DNA of 64,000 bases, from contig NC_087379.1 of the NCBI RefSeq assembly GCF_963675165.1, forward strand, positions 6,279,839 through 6,343,838, given 5' to 3'. The notes below the pieces were generated by a model, which saw nothing but the letters and a program-made list of their open reading frames with translations, had not been told where the DNA came from and searched no databases. Below, piece after piece: positions 33,976 to 46,464 of the stretch. The stretch comes from Halichondria panicea (Eukaryota; Porifera; Demospongiae; Suberitida; Halichondriidae). Both the position numbers and the translations under genes were made by a program. The stretch's first letter is position 1, and every line of letters begins with the position of its first letter.

Positions 33976-36785
33976 ATAGGATTGTATGGTGTGGATAAAT
34001 TAAGCTCAATGTCAATAATGTGTTCTACATGTGGGTGTGGCTAATGAATACTGTAAGAAACAGACCATCGTAAAGTTAACACCTCATGAAAGGGACCAGT
34101 GCAATGCGCAATGCTGCAATGATCAATGATGCATGGAAATAGCTTGTACAAAAACAGGAGAGTTGTTCAATAGATGTTCCTTATCAACAATGACATGTAG
34201 GAAGCATGTACGTCTACATACAAGGTACGCGCTGGTGAGATGGCAATCAGTATTCATGACCTGGGAGCAGTGCATGTGGGAGTTGTCTAATAACGAATAA
34301 TATTAATTTGACCTTAAATTCAACACAACTGCCTTGCAAAAACTTGGGAAAGAAGCAGATAAGATCATGTTTACGATTATTTTTCATAAATGCTCAAACT
34401 ATTGCTAAGCATAAGAATTATTATAGGACAATGGGAGAGCCATTACTAGAGGTATTCATGCACTCCTGCTAGAGGTCAAAACAAGCTTTGTTGTGTAGTC
34501 CTAACCTCTATCACCATGGTACAGTACATTGACCTGAACATTGATAAAACAGCTGCTATTGTGCACTTCAATGTGTGTGTGTCTGGGGAATGCTCCAGTA
34601 CTAATGACTAAAGAGTTTTTCATTAATTTTGCTGCAGACACCGCGGTGTTTACCTAATTATAAGACAAAACATCAAAGGTGGTAGTAAATTAATAAGAGG
34701 CTTTTGAGCTGTACTTAGCTATCAAGCTTGCAAACTTTGGAGCCCAACCCAGTGTAATATTTGCATACAACTGTAAATCTTGGCAATAGGGTGTCAGTAT
34801 ACTCTAGAAAACAGTGTACCCAGTGCAGGTCAATTGGTCATGAATTGGACAACCAAAACAGGATAGTGATCAGCTGAGCATGCAAATATCTCTGCAAGCA
34901 AGCAGCTATTGAGAGTGCAACAATACCCTACAACTGTACTGAAAGCATTTACAATCCATAGAAACTGCAAATTAAATTAGGGCCACAGACGCCAGGCTCT
35001 AGGGAAAACAGCTTGTCCCAAAGCTGCTGTGTTCACACACAAAATTAATAAGTTTAAATGGGGTTCAGATACACACCTAAAAAGCTCGGGTATTAATAGT
35101 ACACACACCAGACAAACAAGTAAATTCACTTCCTTTACAGTGAGGCAGCTGTGTCATTACTGACAGATTCCTCTAGAGAATAAAAAACACAATTTACATA
35201 CCTTATTAGCAAATGCTCAGCATTCAACAGGAGCTACCTCTGTGTAAACAACCATGAGCATGCAGCTAGATGCTATAGCCTCACTAAATGCTAGCCTGGG
35301 CGAATGCAGCTAAGTGCAAAACAAGCAAATAAATCAACATGTGAGGGGAAATGATCGCATACATATCCAGTTTAACAGGGCAATTAAGGAAATATGTTTT
35401 GAAAACAGTCCCAGGGAGATTTAATTATCTAGCTAAGTGTCATCCAACTCACGAGTGCAGGGAAGGTCCACCTCTTCTGGTGTTCTGTAGTAGCCATCGT
35501 CACACGGGCACTCGGCCAGGCCTGAGGCTGTGCTGTTGCTGTTGTTAGGGCACATCAGACACTCCCCATTCACCACACTGGCGTATAATCCAGGGTCACA
35601 GGCTGTGTGTGAGAGAGGAGGGGGGGGGGCAAAGCATAAGTTATGGACTTAGAGCATTATAGCGAATATTTCTTGCTGGTGGCTAGTAAACCGGTGACTA
35701 TAATGGCGATGACAGTACTGTTAGGTTACTTAACCATACTTACATAAACAGTTTTCTCCGTTCATGGTTGGAACAAATCCAGCGTTGCAGACACACCTAC
35801 TGGAGGGTACAGCAACCCAGTTACCACTCTCCAAACACTTGAGTGAGAAAGCATCACCTACTGGACTGGAGTTAGCGAAACAGGAGGCATTAACGCTGAG
35901 TTGTATACCAGACCCAACGATTGGAGCTATTGTCTCAGGGCGTACCACTAAGTTGACTGTTTCACCAGGACAGGCGTTATAAAAGACAATCAGTCGAGAG
36001 ATGAGAATACAAGTGCCAGGATCGCGAATGGCGAGGTAGAATCCAGACTCATTGGTATTGAATCCAAACTGTTTAGTAGTTGTTGTGGTAGTTCCAGAGA
36101 CCTGAGTCGTCAAGGTTCGTATAAGTGTATAGTTATCAGTGTCTATAGCAGCCACTGGATTCACTGTAGACGTCTCATATTTCAGTAGGTCAAATGTTCT
36201 CCTGCATCTTGTGCTGCCTTCATCAGGGCATATGCTCTGCTGGTATTCGATCTGTACGGAGACTTGCTGTAGGGGATATCCATCCACTGTTCTGTTGATG
36301 TGCTGGGTGATTAGCCAGTTGTCCTGGGCCCCACCCGACCAACCACAAACAGTGACAGCAGTCTCACAGCTACGTCCTTGTTGTTCTACCCACTGAAAAA
36401 CGAAAGACAGTATAGTAACAGATAAAAGGAAAACTATCAAATCTACTATGGCTACGACTTACAATTACAAATAACTGTAGTTCACTAAAAATGCACAGCT
36501 ATGTATTGCACTTGGATTGCTACAACTACGACTTACGGACGATTGCAGCCCAACAGGATTATTCATATCAAGGTCCACAGCCTGCCACACAGGATTAGCA
36601 TTTGGTGGTAGCAACCTGTTATAGTGACTGGAGTCCATCAATATCCTCCCATTAGGAGGGTCTTCCACAATGTTCCTTAGAAGTTCAGGTAAAGTAACAG
36701 TGCACAGTTCTTGTTCATCTCCAGGAGCTTGTCCTGCCACCAATGTCAGGGCACTCACTAGCAGCAGACAACACAGACCCTTCAT
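29490..36785 (-). CDS. EPH: Eph receptor tyrosine kinase
   Basis: Fourteen exons (36537-36785, 35744-36392, 35453-35602, 33737-33931, 33237-33456, 33042-33073, 32470-32711, 32010-32177, 31301-31399, 30961-31065, 30572-30727, 30405-30449, 30148-30272, 29490-29787) join in frame to 910 residues. Order: signal peptide ([13 protein letters not shown]); ephrin-binding domain ([19 protein letters not shown]); Cys-rich EGF-like segment; a single fibronectin III domain; transmembrane helix (about 460-487); juxtamembrane YVDPTTY; kinase with glycine loop GSGEFG, VAVK lysine, HRDLAARN and DFG; SAM domain; C-terminal SVTV resembling a PDZ ligand. All catalytic residues are present. Eph receptors bind cell-surface ephrins and control adhesion and repulsion. 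Canonical family members have two fibronectin domains and about 950-1000 residues; one is missing here. Confidence 0.93.
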
Positions 36786-37256
36786 TTGGCTGCACTGTGC
36801 AAGGAGAGAGTAGCATCAGAGTTGAGTGTAGAATGGCCAGGGACAGATACCATACATATCCAAGCATCTATGGTATATCTAGTTAGTGACTAGTAGTTAT
36901 TCAAAATCAGTTTATAATATTATTGTTCTATACATTGAGCTCCTGAATTCTTTACTCACCTTTATTTTTATGGATTTCTACAGGTTAGTGCAATGCTACT
37001 ATAGCTAGCTGTAGCTCTGTTGTCTCTCTTGGTTTGTCTAAAGACAGATATACGTATTAACCTCTCTGCTCTCAAAATGTGCTTGATCAGTTTTAATTTT
37101 GATGATAGTGGTAAAAACGTCTCCACCCTAGACTTCGAAAGAGGGCGGTGTTTGCTTGGAGCATTGACCTCAAGAGCCAGCTTTACCAAGTCATCAGTAG
37201 ACTACTATACTGGAAAAGGTTCTTTGCTCTCTGGTTTTTGCTGAAAGCTTCAAGAG
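36786..37256. other. Divergent intergenic region, Eph and Rab-like genes
   Basis: The two start codons face away from each other 471 bp apart, so promoters of both genes should lie here. No repeat or further gene is seen. Confidence 0.6.
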
Positions 37257-38831
37257 ATGAGGTCCAATCGACTGGGCAGCCTCCACAACAGTAGATCAGT
37301 CAGTGCAACTGGACAACAGTATGCAGTGCGTATGTGTTTGCTAGGTGAAGCTGGAGCAGGCAAAAGCAATCTCTTCCACAGAATAAAGTATAAGGTGTGT
37401 GTACAGTACAGCTACATGTAGCTAGCTAGCTACTTATGAGCTGTGGTGTTGATAAATATGTGTGGTAACTGTAGGTACAGGTGTAGCTGTAGTTTGGGTC
37501 TGTAAATTGTACATGTTGTAATACGTTCCGATCTTACCCGATTTCAGCTATCGAAGAATTGCCCCTGTGATAATAATTAGATGCATTCTACAGCTTTTCA
37601 AAAGCTACCGTATTATCACTACTATTATATTACTACTATTCATACAATAACTATGTTGTATCTTGGGATGTGTAGAAATTCAAGGACGACTCGGATGAGG
37701 CCACCAATAGCCTCGGGATCACGACGGGACTGACAGCACGGAACAGGTCATATGACTCTCACACTGTGGTATTACGCTCCAGTAAGAGGAAGAAGAAAAT
37801 TAGTGTGAGTTAGCATGCTTACTTACTCCAGTGCTCTCATTGTATGACACTATGGACATGTGCACAAGTACTATTGTTTGAAGAGCTGAACTAAAACAGA
37901 TGTTTGTCCATGTGTACAGAGTATTGCCACAAGCATTATGAATGTTTAATATGTACACTGGATACTACTGCATCTGGTACAACCAGGTAATGACATCTCC
38001 TTATAATTATTGAGGCATAACAGCACTAGGCACACGTGTCACATCACCCCCCTCCCCCCCACACACACACACACACAGTTGACGTTGATGGACACGGCTA
38101 GCAGGGAACGCTACCAGTCCCTCACTGCCCAGTACTATAGAGGGGCACATGTCGTACTACTAGTGTGCAGTCTAGACAGCGAGTACACTCTCACCAGACT
38201 GGCCAAGTGGCACCAAGAGGCACAGTACTATGTCGATGAATCTGAGGTCATTTACGCTTTGGTAGCCACAAAGAGTGACCTAGAAGAGGTTGAACGAGAG
38301 GTTAGCAGAGAGATGCTGTTGGGGTTCTCATCTCACTATGGAGTGGAGGAGGCTCGTGTGTTTGAGATCAGCTCCAAGACAGGCGAGGGGGTGGACGATA
38401 TGTTGCAAACTCTGGCCGAGACTGTCGTGGAACAGTTTGAGAGGGGAAGTACTTCGCTGAACATCAGAAGTGAGTTCTATAATTATACAGTCTATTATAA
38501 GAATGATTTCACCCTAATTGCAAGTCTGTACGTACATGAATATCGGTTTTATCACCATATTAGGGTAATATGAATATGTACCTGTACCCCAGAGTTCTTT
38601 CCCTGCGGAGTTTGTCTTAGACTGAAGACTTGAAACACACACACACACACACACACACTCCCTCCACACTAAGGTGGTTCAGTTGATGAGCGTACTACTT
38701 TACTGGGCAGCAGCTCGAGACGAACAACCAGCGTGTCGTCTCCTCTGAGTAGTATGAGCAGTGGCGCTAGTGAGACAGACTTGACTGAATACCGTAAACC
38801 TGGATGTTGCTCTAACTGTGTGATCTTATAG
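37257..38831 (+). CDS. Atypical Rab/Ras-like small GTPase
   Basis: Four exons (37257-37394, 37676-37804, 38079-38469, 38674-38831) give 271 residues. P-loop GEAGAGKSN is good. G3 reads MDTASRERY where Rabs have WDTAGQERY, so the catalytic-loop Gly and Gln are changed. G4 reads ATKSDL instead of NKxD, G5 ISSKTGEG. A Ser-rich hypervariable tail ends GCCSNCVIL, a CaaX-type box whose final Leu favours geranylgeranylation. Loss of Gly/Gln in G3 predicts weak or altered GTP hydrolysis; membrane attachment is inferred from the tail. Subfamily cannot be assigned by eye. Confidence 0.85.
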
Positions 38832-39146
38832 GCAACTCGAGTGCATGCTAACTCTTTTTATCCCCTCCTCCGTCACCTAATCTTTGCACCTGGCATTGCA
38901 AACTTATTTTCTTCGTAATTCTGGACAACTATTTATACATGTTTGTATTGTGTGTGATTGATGTCTAATAATTACGTGACTGATCAATAATTGTTGCTAG
39001 TGTGGACTGTTATGAATTTGGTAAATACAATCAATAACAGATAATTATGTTAACATACAGGGTCATATTGAATACATCTGTATGGCTCACATGCACACAG
39101 CACAGTAGAGATACATGTACTGTGTTGGTAACAAGTCAAAGTATAA

Positions 39147-40416
39147 TCATTCAGTATAGAAAGTTGGTATTTCTGATCCAGTGAAGAGCATCCTTTCTAC
39201 ACCATTCTCATCGATAACGGCCAGTCTTAGAACACCACCAGAGCTGCCATCACGAGCCACAGCAAGGCCCAGAGCTGTGTGATTGGGTAAAGATCGTCAC
39301 AATAGAAAAACAAAAATAGTACATGAAACAGTTTTGTTAGTCAGGCCACCCTTTATGCAATTGTACTGTATAATTATTTGGAATGCACTCACTCACCATT
39401 CTTAACGAATGCAATGCACTCCTCTCTGCTCATGCCAGCTTTGTATTGGGCATCACAGTAACCATACACATAGGTGCTGCCTGAGCCACCGATGGCAAAT
39501 GGTTGTCTCACATACATACCACCAAGGGGAATAGAGTACACCTAAAGAGAAAGAAATTGAACGAGTTCAGCAATAGCTTAAGTAAGGCAACAGCTTAAAG
39601 TAAGAAACATACAAGTAGTATAATTGGGTGGCAATATTACTAGAAAATTGGGACAGTGAAGCATACGCTATCTAAAAGCACCCAGTGCAGGCCTACATGT
39701 AACCCTCACCTGTCCCCCCTCTCTCTTGTCCCAGCCAGCACACAGGATACCAGCTGTCCTCTTCTCCCTGTTCTCGTAGCAGTAACGTCGGAACAGGTTG
39801 GCAGCTGTATTCACCAAAGGGGGCTCTCCCTGCTCCATGCTGGGGGGGGGGGGAGATGATAGGGTAAAGATACAACTATAAATATATTTAATATGTGATG
39901 AGGCTCAGAAGCATGTACTACAATGGACTGTATTAAAGCAAACAAAACAGTCTCACCAATAATTGTATTGAAGAAATGCACAAACTTATCATATAAAACT
40001 ACCATTACAAGCGATACCGCAAGGCATACCACCAGCAGTAGCATAGATGTACATTAATGTAATACTCTTCCTCACGTGTGTAGACTGATGTAGTACTTGA
40101 CTTGGTCAGCGGTGGCTTGAGTATCAGCAGAAGAACCGGAACGACAGCAGAATATACGATCAGAGATCTCTGTCAATTTATCAGATACTCTATTGGCCAC
40201 ATATGCACCTGAGCTGGTCCTGGAGTCAGCCCCTATCACCACACCACCATCAAACTCAACAGCCATGATTGAAGTCTGCAATTAAAAATTGCCATGCTCT
40301 GATACATGCAAATGATGGATATGCTATTTGCTTACCCCTGTGGATACTTCTTCTTTCAGCCATTTCGGCTGGTTCAGGCTACTTTCCATTGAAGACAGTA
40401 AGGTTGCTGCTGCCAT
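39147..40416 (-). CDS. PSMB6: 20S proteasome subunit beta1 (caspase-like)
   Basis: Five exons (40336-40416, 40076-40275, 39710-39839, 39397-39541, 39147-39274) encode 227 residues. A 27-residue propeptide ends VSTG, and the next exon begins [13 protein letters not shown], so the catalytic Thr1 is the first codon of exon 2. The nucleophile environment (GADSRT, SDKLTE lysine, GGSGS loop, RDGSSGG) is complete. Segments [13 protein letters not shown] and [10 protein letters not shown] match PSMB6 of other animals. It cleaves after acidic residues inside the 20S core. It shares a short divergent promoter region with MIIP. Confidence 0.95.
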
Positions 40417-40517
40417 CTTTACTCGTGGAGTTACTGTGCTCTAAATAGAACGGCAATGCTCCACCTCCAAAATTCAATTAAAGCACACCAAATGCAATTT
40501 CAGTTCAAAAAAGAACC
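40417..40517. promoter_or_regulatory. Probable bidirectional promoter PSMB6 / MIIP
   Basis: Only 101 bp separate the two start codons, which point outward, so both 5' UTRs and core promoters must overlap. No TATA box is obvious. Confidence 0.55.
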
Positions 40518-43246
40518 ATGTCATCTGTAGAGAGTAAAGCTTGTTCTGAGCTGTTAAAGAAGCTGAAATGGGGACAGAAGGATCTGAAGAGAAGCCTGCA
40601 TACATTGGCGGGTGATGATGCACTGAGAACACGAAAACAGCAGCTAACAAGACGCCATCTTGCTGAGAAGTCGATCAATAGTGTGAGGGACTTGTCAACG
40701 AAGAGAGCTAGGTTGGAACTGCTGTCACCTAGCACAGAACCAAGGGTATGCCATTACGAGTCAGCCAGTATATCGCAGTGCAAGGCATTAAGCTGTACGA
40801 TATACATGTATGCACGATAGCAAGCATGACAACGAAAGTCGTCTATTCATCGCTGTGTAATACATGTAGTTACTCACATTAAGTTTGATCACATCTCTCT
40901 CATATCAGGGTACAGGAAAGCACCCCAGACGATTATCCTCCACCCCCAAGAAACGTGATGGACCACTCGTTGCATTCTCAGCACCTGAAGTTGATTCATC
41001 TCTAGAGGAAGCAATATTGTATCAACCCTCACACCCTCGCACACAACCACCCACTCATCACCTACCATCACCCCGACTGAGCCGAGTTACCGTGGATACC
41101 AGCCGAAGCTTACGAGACTCTTCCCTTTCACGAAGCGTCCTCCGTAGTTCCACTCACAAGAGCAAATCGAAGACCCCTGTAAAACGTGGACTGAGTGTTA
41201 GTTTTGTTGATGGGAACAAATTGAGAACTCCGAAGAAAACTAGCAAGAGATTGTCAGAAAAAGAGAAAGGTGAAAGTTTAGTGGACTCTCTAAATGCCTC
41301 AAAACACGGAGCATTGGATTTGACACTGTCACAACGTAAACGCAAGTTCCCTCGGATGTATGCCGGTGATGATCCAAAGCTGGGCTATGATTGGATCGCA
41401 GGACTTATCGACGCCAGTGACACCTACCTGAGTGAGAGAGATGACGAGTATTTCCGAGATATGAAGGAGTTCAGGAGAGTCAACTGCTCAGAGTGCTACA
41501 AACCAAGGGAGGGAATGTAAGCAAGCCTGTTAGTCATTGCTCTCTTATTATACATAACCAAATGCATTGCATTTCTGCCATCTGTTGTGTGTACAAGTAC
41601 GATATACCAAGGTTCTCACCCTTATTCAATGATTATACCTGACTCTCTGCTTTCGTGTACAGGCTACCAGACCGTGTTGATAATCCTGTACCAGGACACA
41701 GCTACAGTAGCACTACTTCAAACGACCACAGAGAAGAACCCAGCGCCAACTGCACTACATGTAAGCTACATGTATCTCTGAAATTGGAATTTAACCGCTG
41801 CATTGTATTCCTATAGGTGTGAGGAGCTATTCTCTCAACAATCGACTCTTTCCGATACCAAGACAGACGACCTCTGACCTTGTGACAGAGGGAGGGTATG
41901 GTCACCTGGAGAGCTCCTGCCCTGTGTGCGAGGACAAGCACTCTGACTCAAAATCACCCGTCAGATTCATACGGTGAGTGAGCCGGGAGGAACTTAAAAT
42001 GTTATGTATCTTCCCAGTTTCTGGAAAAGGTACATGTAGCATTTAGTTTTGGATTTTGGACCTTCACAAATTAATAGAAACTATATATACTGTGCACATA
42101 ATTATTTTCTTTCCGAAAATAAGTTTTTAAGTTGATTATTCGTGACTTCCAACAAGTACGTTTACACTGTACTTTAAGGTACTGCACTGCACAGACTGGA
42201 TTTCACTGACTCTATAGTTGCTTTCAATTGTTAATGCTTATGGTTGGTACATGTACTGGTTGCAGGGTGAGTGTCCCCAAGAGGACTCTACAAAGCTCCT
42301 ATCAACTGAGGCCCCATCGCAGGAGAAGCTTTGACCCCAACGACTCCATGGGACTCAGCAAGGTTGGTCGATCTCTATTAGGACCTCCTGTTTACTACAA
42401 GTAGTACGTGTATCAGTACGATATAGAGTGTAGAGTGGTCAATGGGCAACAAATTGTGATACACACTGTACATCATTCTAAAATACTGAGAGGTGTGGGT
42501 TTGTGGGTGTGGTGTGGATGTGAGGGCAATACACTTCAATTTCGTGATTTCCCTGTTGTCTAAAATATTTTAGAACACCCTTAATGGGGTGACGATATGT
42601 ATGGTTGGGTACACCTCAATGGAGAATACACGACAGGAAAAGCATGGAAAGCATTAGACTACAGGGAAAGAAACAAAAACCTAGACAACAGGGAAGAGAG
42701 AGGGATAAGAGGAAAGACAGTATCTCAGCATAATCATCCAGTTCTGTTAATTGTTATACTGTGTGATGGTGTCCCTGTATCCCTCACAGCATTGTCTGGT
42801 GGGGTGGGAGTCAGCCAAGCCATCCATGGTCCCCCCACAACCCAGTGTTGGACTCAGAGATGCCGTCGGGAAAAAGGTGAGCTTCTACAAGTGCTGTATG
42901 AATTCAAAAATAACATCAAGCTTTCATTAGTGTGTACATTTGTTGAATAGCCCTTATTGAGATTCACTGTGTTCTATTCAGGATACGTATACACTTAACA
43001 GTCATACAAATGTATGTTACACATGTCCATTTTATAGCATTCTGTAAACTGTATCAGGAGTGCATGAATACTGTATATATACTTATTAATATTTGTGAAC
43101 CGACCGTCTACAAAAGTACACTGACAAACAACAGTACTATAATAATACTTTCCTTTTTGTTTCTCCTGCAGCATCTCTCAAGTGTGGATCTGCTTAACAC
43201 TTCACATACAGTTGAGTACAACTTGAGATCAAGAGCCATCAAATAA
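40518..43246 (+). CDS. MIIP: Migration and invasion-inhibitory protein homologue
   Basis: Seven exons (40518-40745, 40909-41516, 41663-41760, 41817-41973, 42266-42362, 42790-42876, 43172-43246) join in frame to 449 residues. Three blocks match vertebrate MIIP in order: LGYDWIAGLIDASDT (human LGYDWIAGSLDTSS), NNRLFPIPRQTT (NRRLFPVP) with a preceding Cys and later CPVC, and HRRRSFDPNDSMGLSKHCL (human HRRKSFDASDTLALPRHCL). The N-terminus is basic, Ser-rich and probably disordered, with LLKKLKWGQKDLKRS resembling the human LLRQLWVGQDAVRRS. Human MIIP binds IGFBP2 and affects mitosis and migration; function here is unknown. The TAA stop overlaps an AATAAA signal. Confidence 0.85.
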
Positions 43247-43247
43247 A
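43242..43247 (+). terminator. AATAAA overlapping the MIIP stop codon
   Basis: AATAAA at 43242-43247 contains the TAA stop (43244-43246). If used for polyadenylation, the 3' UTR would be only about 20 bases. Confidence 0.5.
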
Positions 43248-44025
43248 CACTTACAAGTATTATGGACACAAACTTCATGCATGCATGTACTTGCATGTTT
43301 TGTAACAGATACACATCATTAATTTTAACATGTATACCGAAAAAATGTTATTGAAATCATTCATGTGTTGACCATGAATATATCTGGGGACAATTGAGAC
43401 AGTACGTAGCTATGAAATCCTATACAGATAACAATCACACCATCACCATAATTATCATTGTGTGCTTTCCCCCTGGCCTGCATGCATGCATAGTGTTACA
43501 TTGTGTTGTGTCAACACAAGAAGAGCACATTGTTTCACATTGTTATTGTGCACGTGTTTATGCATGGGCATTAGATGCACTCACCAGCGACGATGATGAT
43601 TACCAGGCGAGTGTAGTGTAGTGTTGTGTGTGGGTGGCCTGTGTACATGTAGTACATACTATACCATCTGCACGTTAGCATAATTATTCCCCTTGTGTGC
43701 ACATTGCTAGGGTTTCTGTCCTCTGTATCAGTTTCATTTGCACATTCCATTATCACTGCATTACAGAGTACGCTTAGCAACACGCAAGACTCACTGTGAG
43801 TGTTGCTATAGATACTGACCATACTCTCTGTGCTATGGTATAATGTTACATGTATGTCAATAACCCATTTTGTAAAAGGACAACAGCAATTTATAAAGTT
43901 AGACCATCATTTAAGGTTCATTGACCACACGCACACATCATATAAAAGTAGCAAAATTCAAAATTAATTGTGGAAATAAAAAGTACAATAAGTGGTATAA
44001 ATGGGTAGTATAATAATTATATAGT
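43248..44025. other. Intergenic, MIIP to VAMP
   Basis: No gene assigned. A 19-base block at 43574-43592 on the minus strand (GTAATCATCATCGTCGCTG, then GTGAGT) looks like a hydrophobic mini-exon and could be an alternative 3' exon of the neighbouring VAMP gene, but has no clear acceptor. Confidence 0.4.
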
Positions 44026-45380
44026 TCAGTTTTGGATACAGCGAGGATTGTCCGAAGGGGATAGACAAACGCCCAGGACAACTGCAATAATTACATAAAC
44101 CATTATGTCACATCCTATGGGCAATTACCATAGTAATTGTAACTACGAGCTAGCATGTTTCATTATGATGAAATCAGGGATATTTCTACTCACCAGCAAG
44201 GATAAGAGCCAGAAGTATAACGACAAGGATAGTTATCAGAATGCACCACAGCTGTGTGGTGAGGGAGGAGGTGTATATACACAAACATTGATTGGTCCTT
44301 CATGCAGTAATCAAGTATTGAGCACAGCAGCTATTGTTATAACACGAAGGGATTATCAATCAAACATGCTAGCTGCACTTATTGCTGCACTCCCCCCTTT
44401 CAATAAACGGTCAACTCTACAATGAGTGACCATGCATGCATCTTGAACTTATGGCTGGGGGGGTTCGTACAATGTGCAGTTTACGTATAGTGTGTAACCA
44501 CCTTCCAATTTGCACGCTGTTTTTTCTTTTTCAACCTTGTGGCAGTTTTGTCAAAACGAATAGCTCCAGCCTGAAGGTTCTCTGTAGACATAAGTAAGGA
44601 TTATTGAGTATTGAGTCCTTGCAAACTCAGTATGTTGACTATAACTCTATCAAGTAAATACGGTGACTGACCAGCCTGCTCCTCCAAGTTGTCAAGCCTT
44701 TCACCCCTCTCTGAAACCTTTTTGATGTTTTCCCTCACAATGCCTTTCACCTGAAATTATAGACATAATATAATTACACCGTTGACACACTACAACACTA
44801 TAATTATCCATTATATACAGCTATAGACAAAGCGGCAGCAGATCTCCAGATAAAATTATGTGTACAAATCAATGTTCATGCACTAAATCACCAAAGTATA
44901 TTGTGCGTGCACTATAATTTTGGTCAAGATTAAATAAAGAATTACCTCATCAACTTGTTGGTTGAGCCCGTAGACAGTCGACCTGTGCAGGACAAAACAA
45001 TGATAACGAGTTTTATAAATTACCAAAATTGGTAGTGAGTGGTTAAGGCTTATCAGTGGGAGAGGCAGATACTAAAGAGAGGCAGATACTTCCAGCAGCT
45101 ACCTTATCACACAAATTTGTATTGCAGATTATATTAGAGGCCCCTGATATCGCATTTATAATTCAGAGTCTTACATTGGAAGTGCATAATTTTATGCTCG
45201 CATATTTTTATATAACACTACGGCTTCTAACTATTGAACTAACCCTACAACAAAAGCTAGTATGGGATGATCATACATAACTAACTTACTTACCTATTTA
45301 AACCCTAGTGCTAACCGTAGCCCTGTAAATAAAAGCATTGCTAACAAGAAAAATGTAGCTACGAAACTGGATACTCACAT
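44026..45380 (-). CDS. VAMP/synaptobrevin-like R-SNARE, copy A
   Basis: Exons: AT of the start codon at 45379-45380, then 44946-44982, 44672-44750, 44502-44581, 44194-44251, 44026-44081; 103 residues. The intron splits the ATG as AT|G. The SNARE motif (VDEVKGIVRENIKKVSERGE through ATRLKKKKQ) carries the zero-layer Arg in SERGE, followed by one transmembrane helix (LWCILITILVVILLALILA) at the C-terminus. R-SNAREs drive vesicle fusion by pairing with syntaxin/SNAP25-type Q-SNAREs. The last exon is chosen by frame and a good acceptor (TTATTGCAG) and is the least certain part. Copy B at 47368 lies in the opposite direction. Confidence 0.82.
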
Positions 45381-45588
45381 TATTTTTGTTGCTGTTTGTT
45401 GTTCAGTTGGGTATCAGTATAGCTAGATCTCCAGTAGTTTTAGTACAGCCGATTCGTGAATGATGTGTGGGCTGGTCAAATTGCTGGATCTATATAAAAT
45501 CAGATTGCCTCACTGAGCTGAGCTCATGCATTAATCAGCTACGCCCCAAAAATGCAGTAAAGGGAGTGGCTGTGCTGCTCATGTAAAC

Positions 45589-46364
45589 CAGAGATACAAA
45601 AGAAAGGGGATTGGAAACGACCGCCCACGCCCTATGTAAAAGGACTGACATCCGGTGAAGCACTCCGTGTAATTATTGCGCTCGCAAATAATTACATGGA
45701 GGACTGCGCTACGGTTTTGTATCCCTGGTTTCTAGCTCTCCTATCCACTAGAGATCACTCAGGGCCTGGGAGATACTTGAGAGAAGTAAGCTTATACCAC
45801 TGACAAGCTCTAAGTCCGTTGTCTTTACTCTATTTCCAATTTTTTTGAGTTTAGCTTGAATTACTCTATGTCAACTTTTCTCTGTCCCTCCTGTGAAGTC
45901 AAAACAGCAAAGGACATTGCTTGACTTGGTTATTATGTATCTAAGTGCTACATAGAATGGCTTCATGCTATAAATAAGCTGTACTGTTCATAAACGTTTG
46001 CAGTATAGTCCTTCAAACTGCTTTAGTATACTTTTAGACACACCACGGGCCTGTCCCTCCTACGACTTCATAGTAAAGGCTATTTCTTCTTGCATAGCAT
46101 TTATTTGTCTAGTAATAGTGGCTGCATGGCTTAGTCGACTTTTTAGAGCTAAATTCTCTTTACTTTTTAGAAAAATCAACATTAAAAATGATCAATTTCA
46201 CTGTTTCTATGTACAGCACATTGTAGAGCAGTCAAGACAGGTAATGAGCATGCTGACTATAAATATAATTCTTTGTAGTTTTAGCCACGCCCTATAACAC
46301 GGAATGCTTCACGCAAAAATTTCGTAAAAATTTCGTTTCCAATCCCCTTTCTTTTGTATCTCTG
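45589..46364. mobile_element. hAT-like MITE, 776 bp, perfect 32-bp termini
   Basis: It starts CAGAGATACAAAAGAAAGGG and ends in the exact reverse complement over 32 bp. TGTAAAC flanks both sides (45582-45588, 46365-46371); a CAGAG start and a roughly 8-bp duplication fit hAT. No transposase. It sits 200 bp upstream of VAMP copy A. Perfect termini imply recent insertion. Confidence 0.9.
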
Positions 46365-46464
46365 TGTAAACGCCGCAGTCACAAGCAACGGCGTATTTAT
46401 TATTACTTGCTCGCGAAAATATAAAATAATGTTTTTATGCATTCATGATTAGAGTGTATAGCCT

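Noticed and set aside
43571-43612. Mini-exon of VAMP copy A
   Set aside because: The hydrophobic codons and donor are present but no acceptor is visible, and an in-frame terminal exon exists at 44026-44081.
45998-46297. 99-codon frame inside the 776-bp MITE
   Set aside because: No similarity to known domains; it lies in a non-autonomous element and is likely chance.
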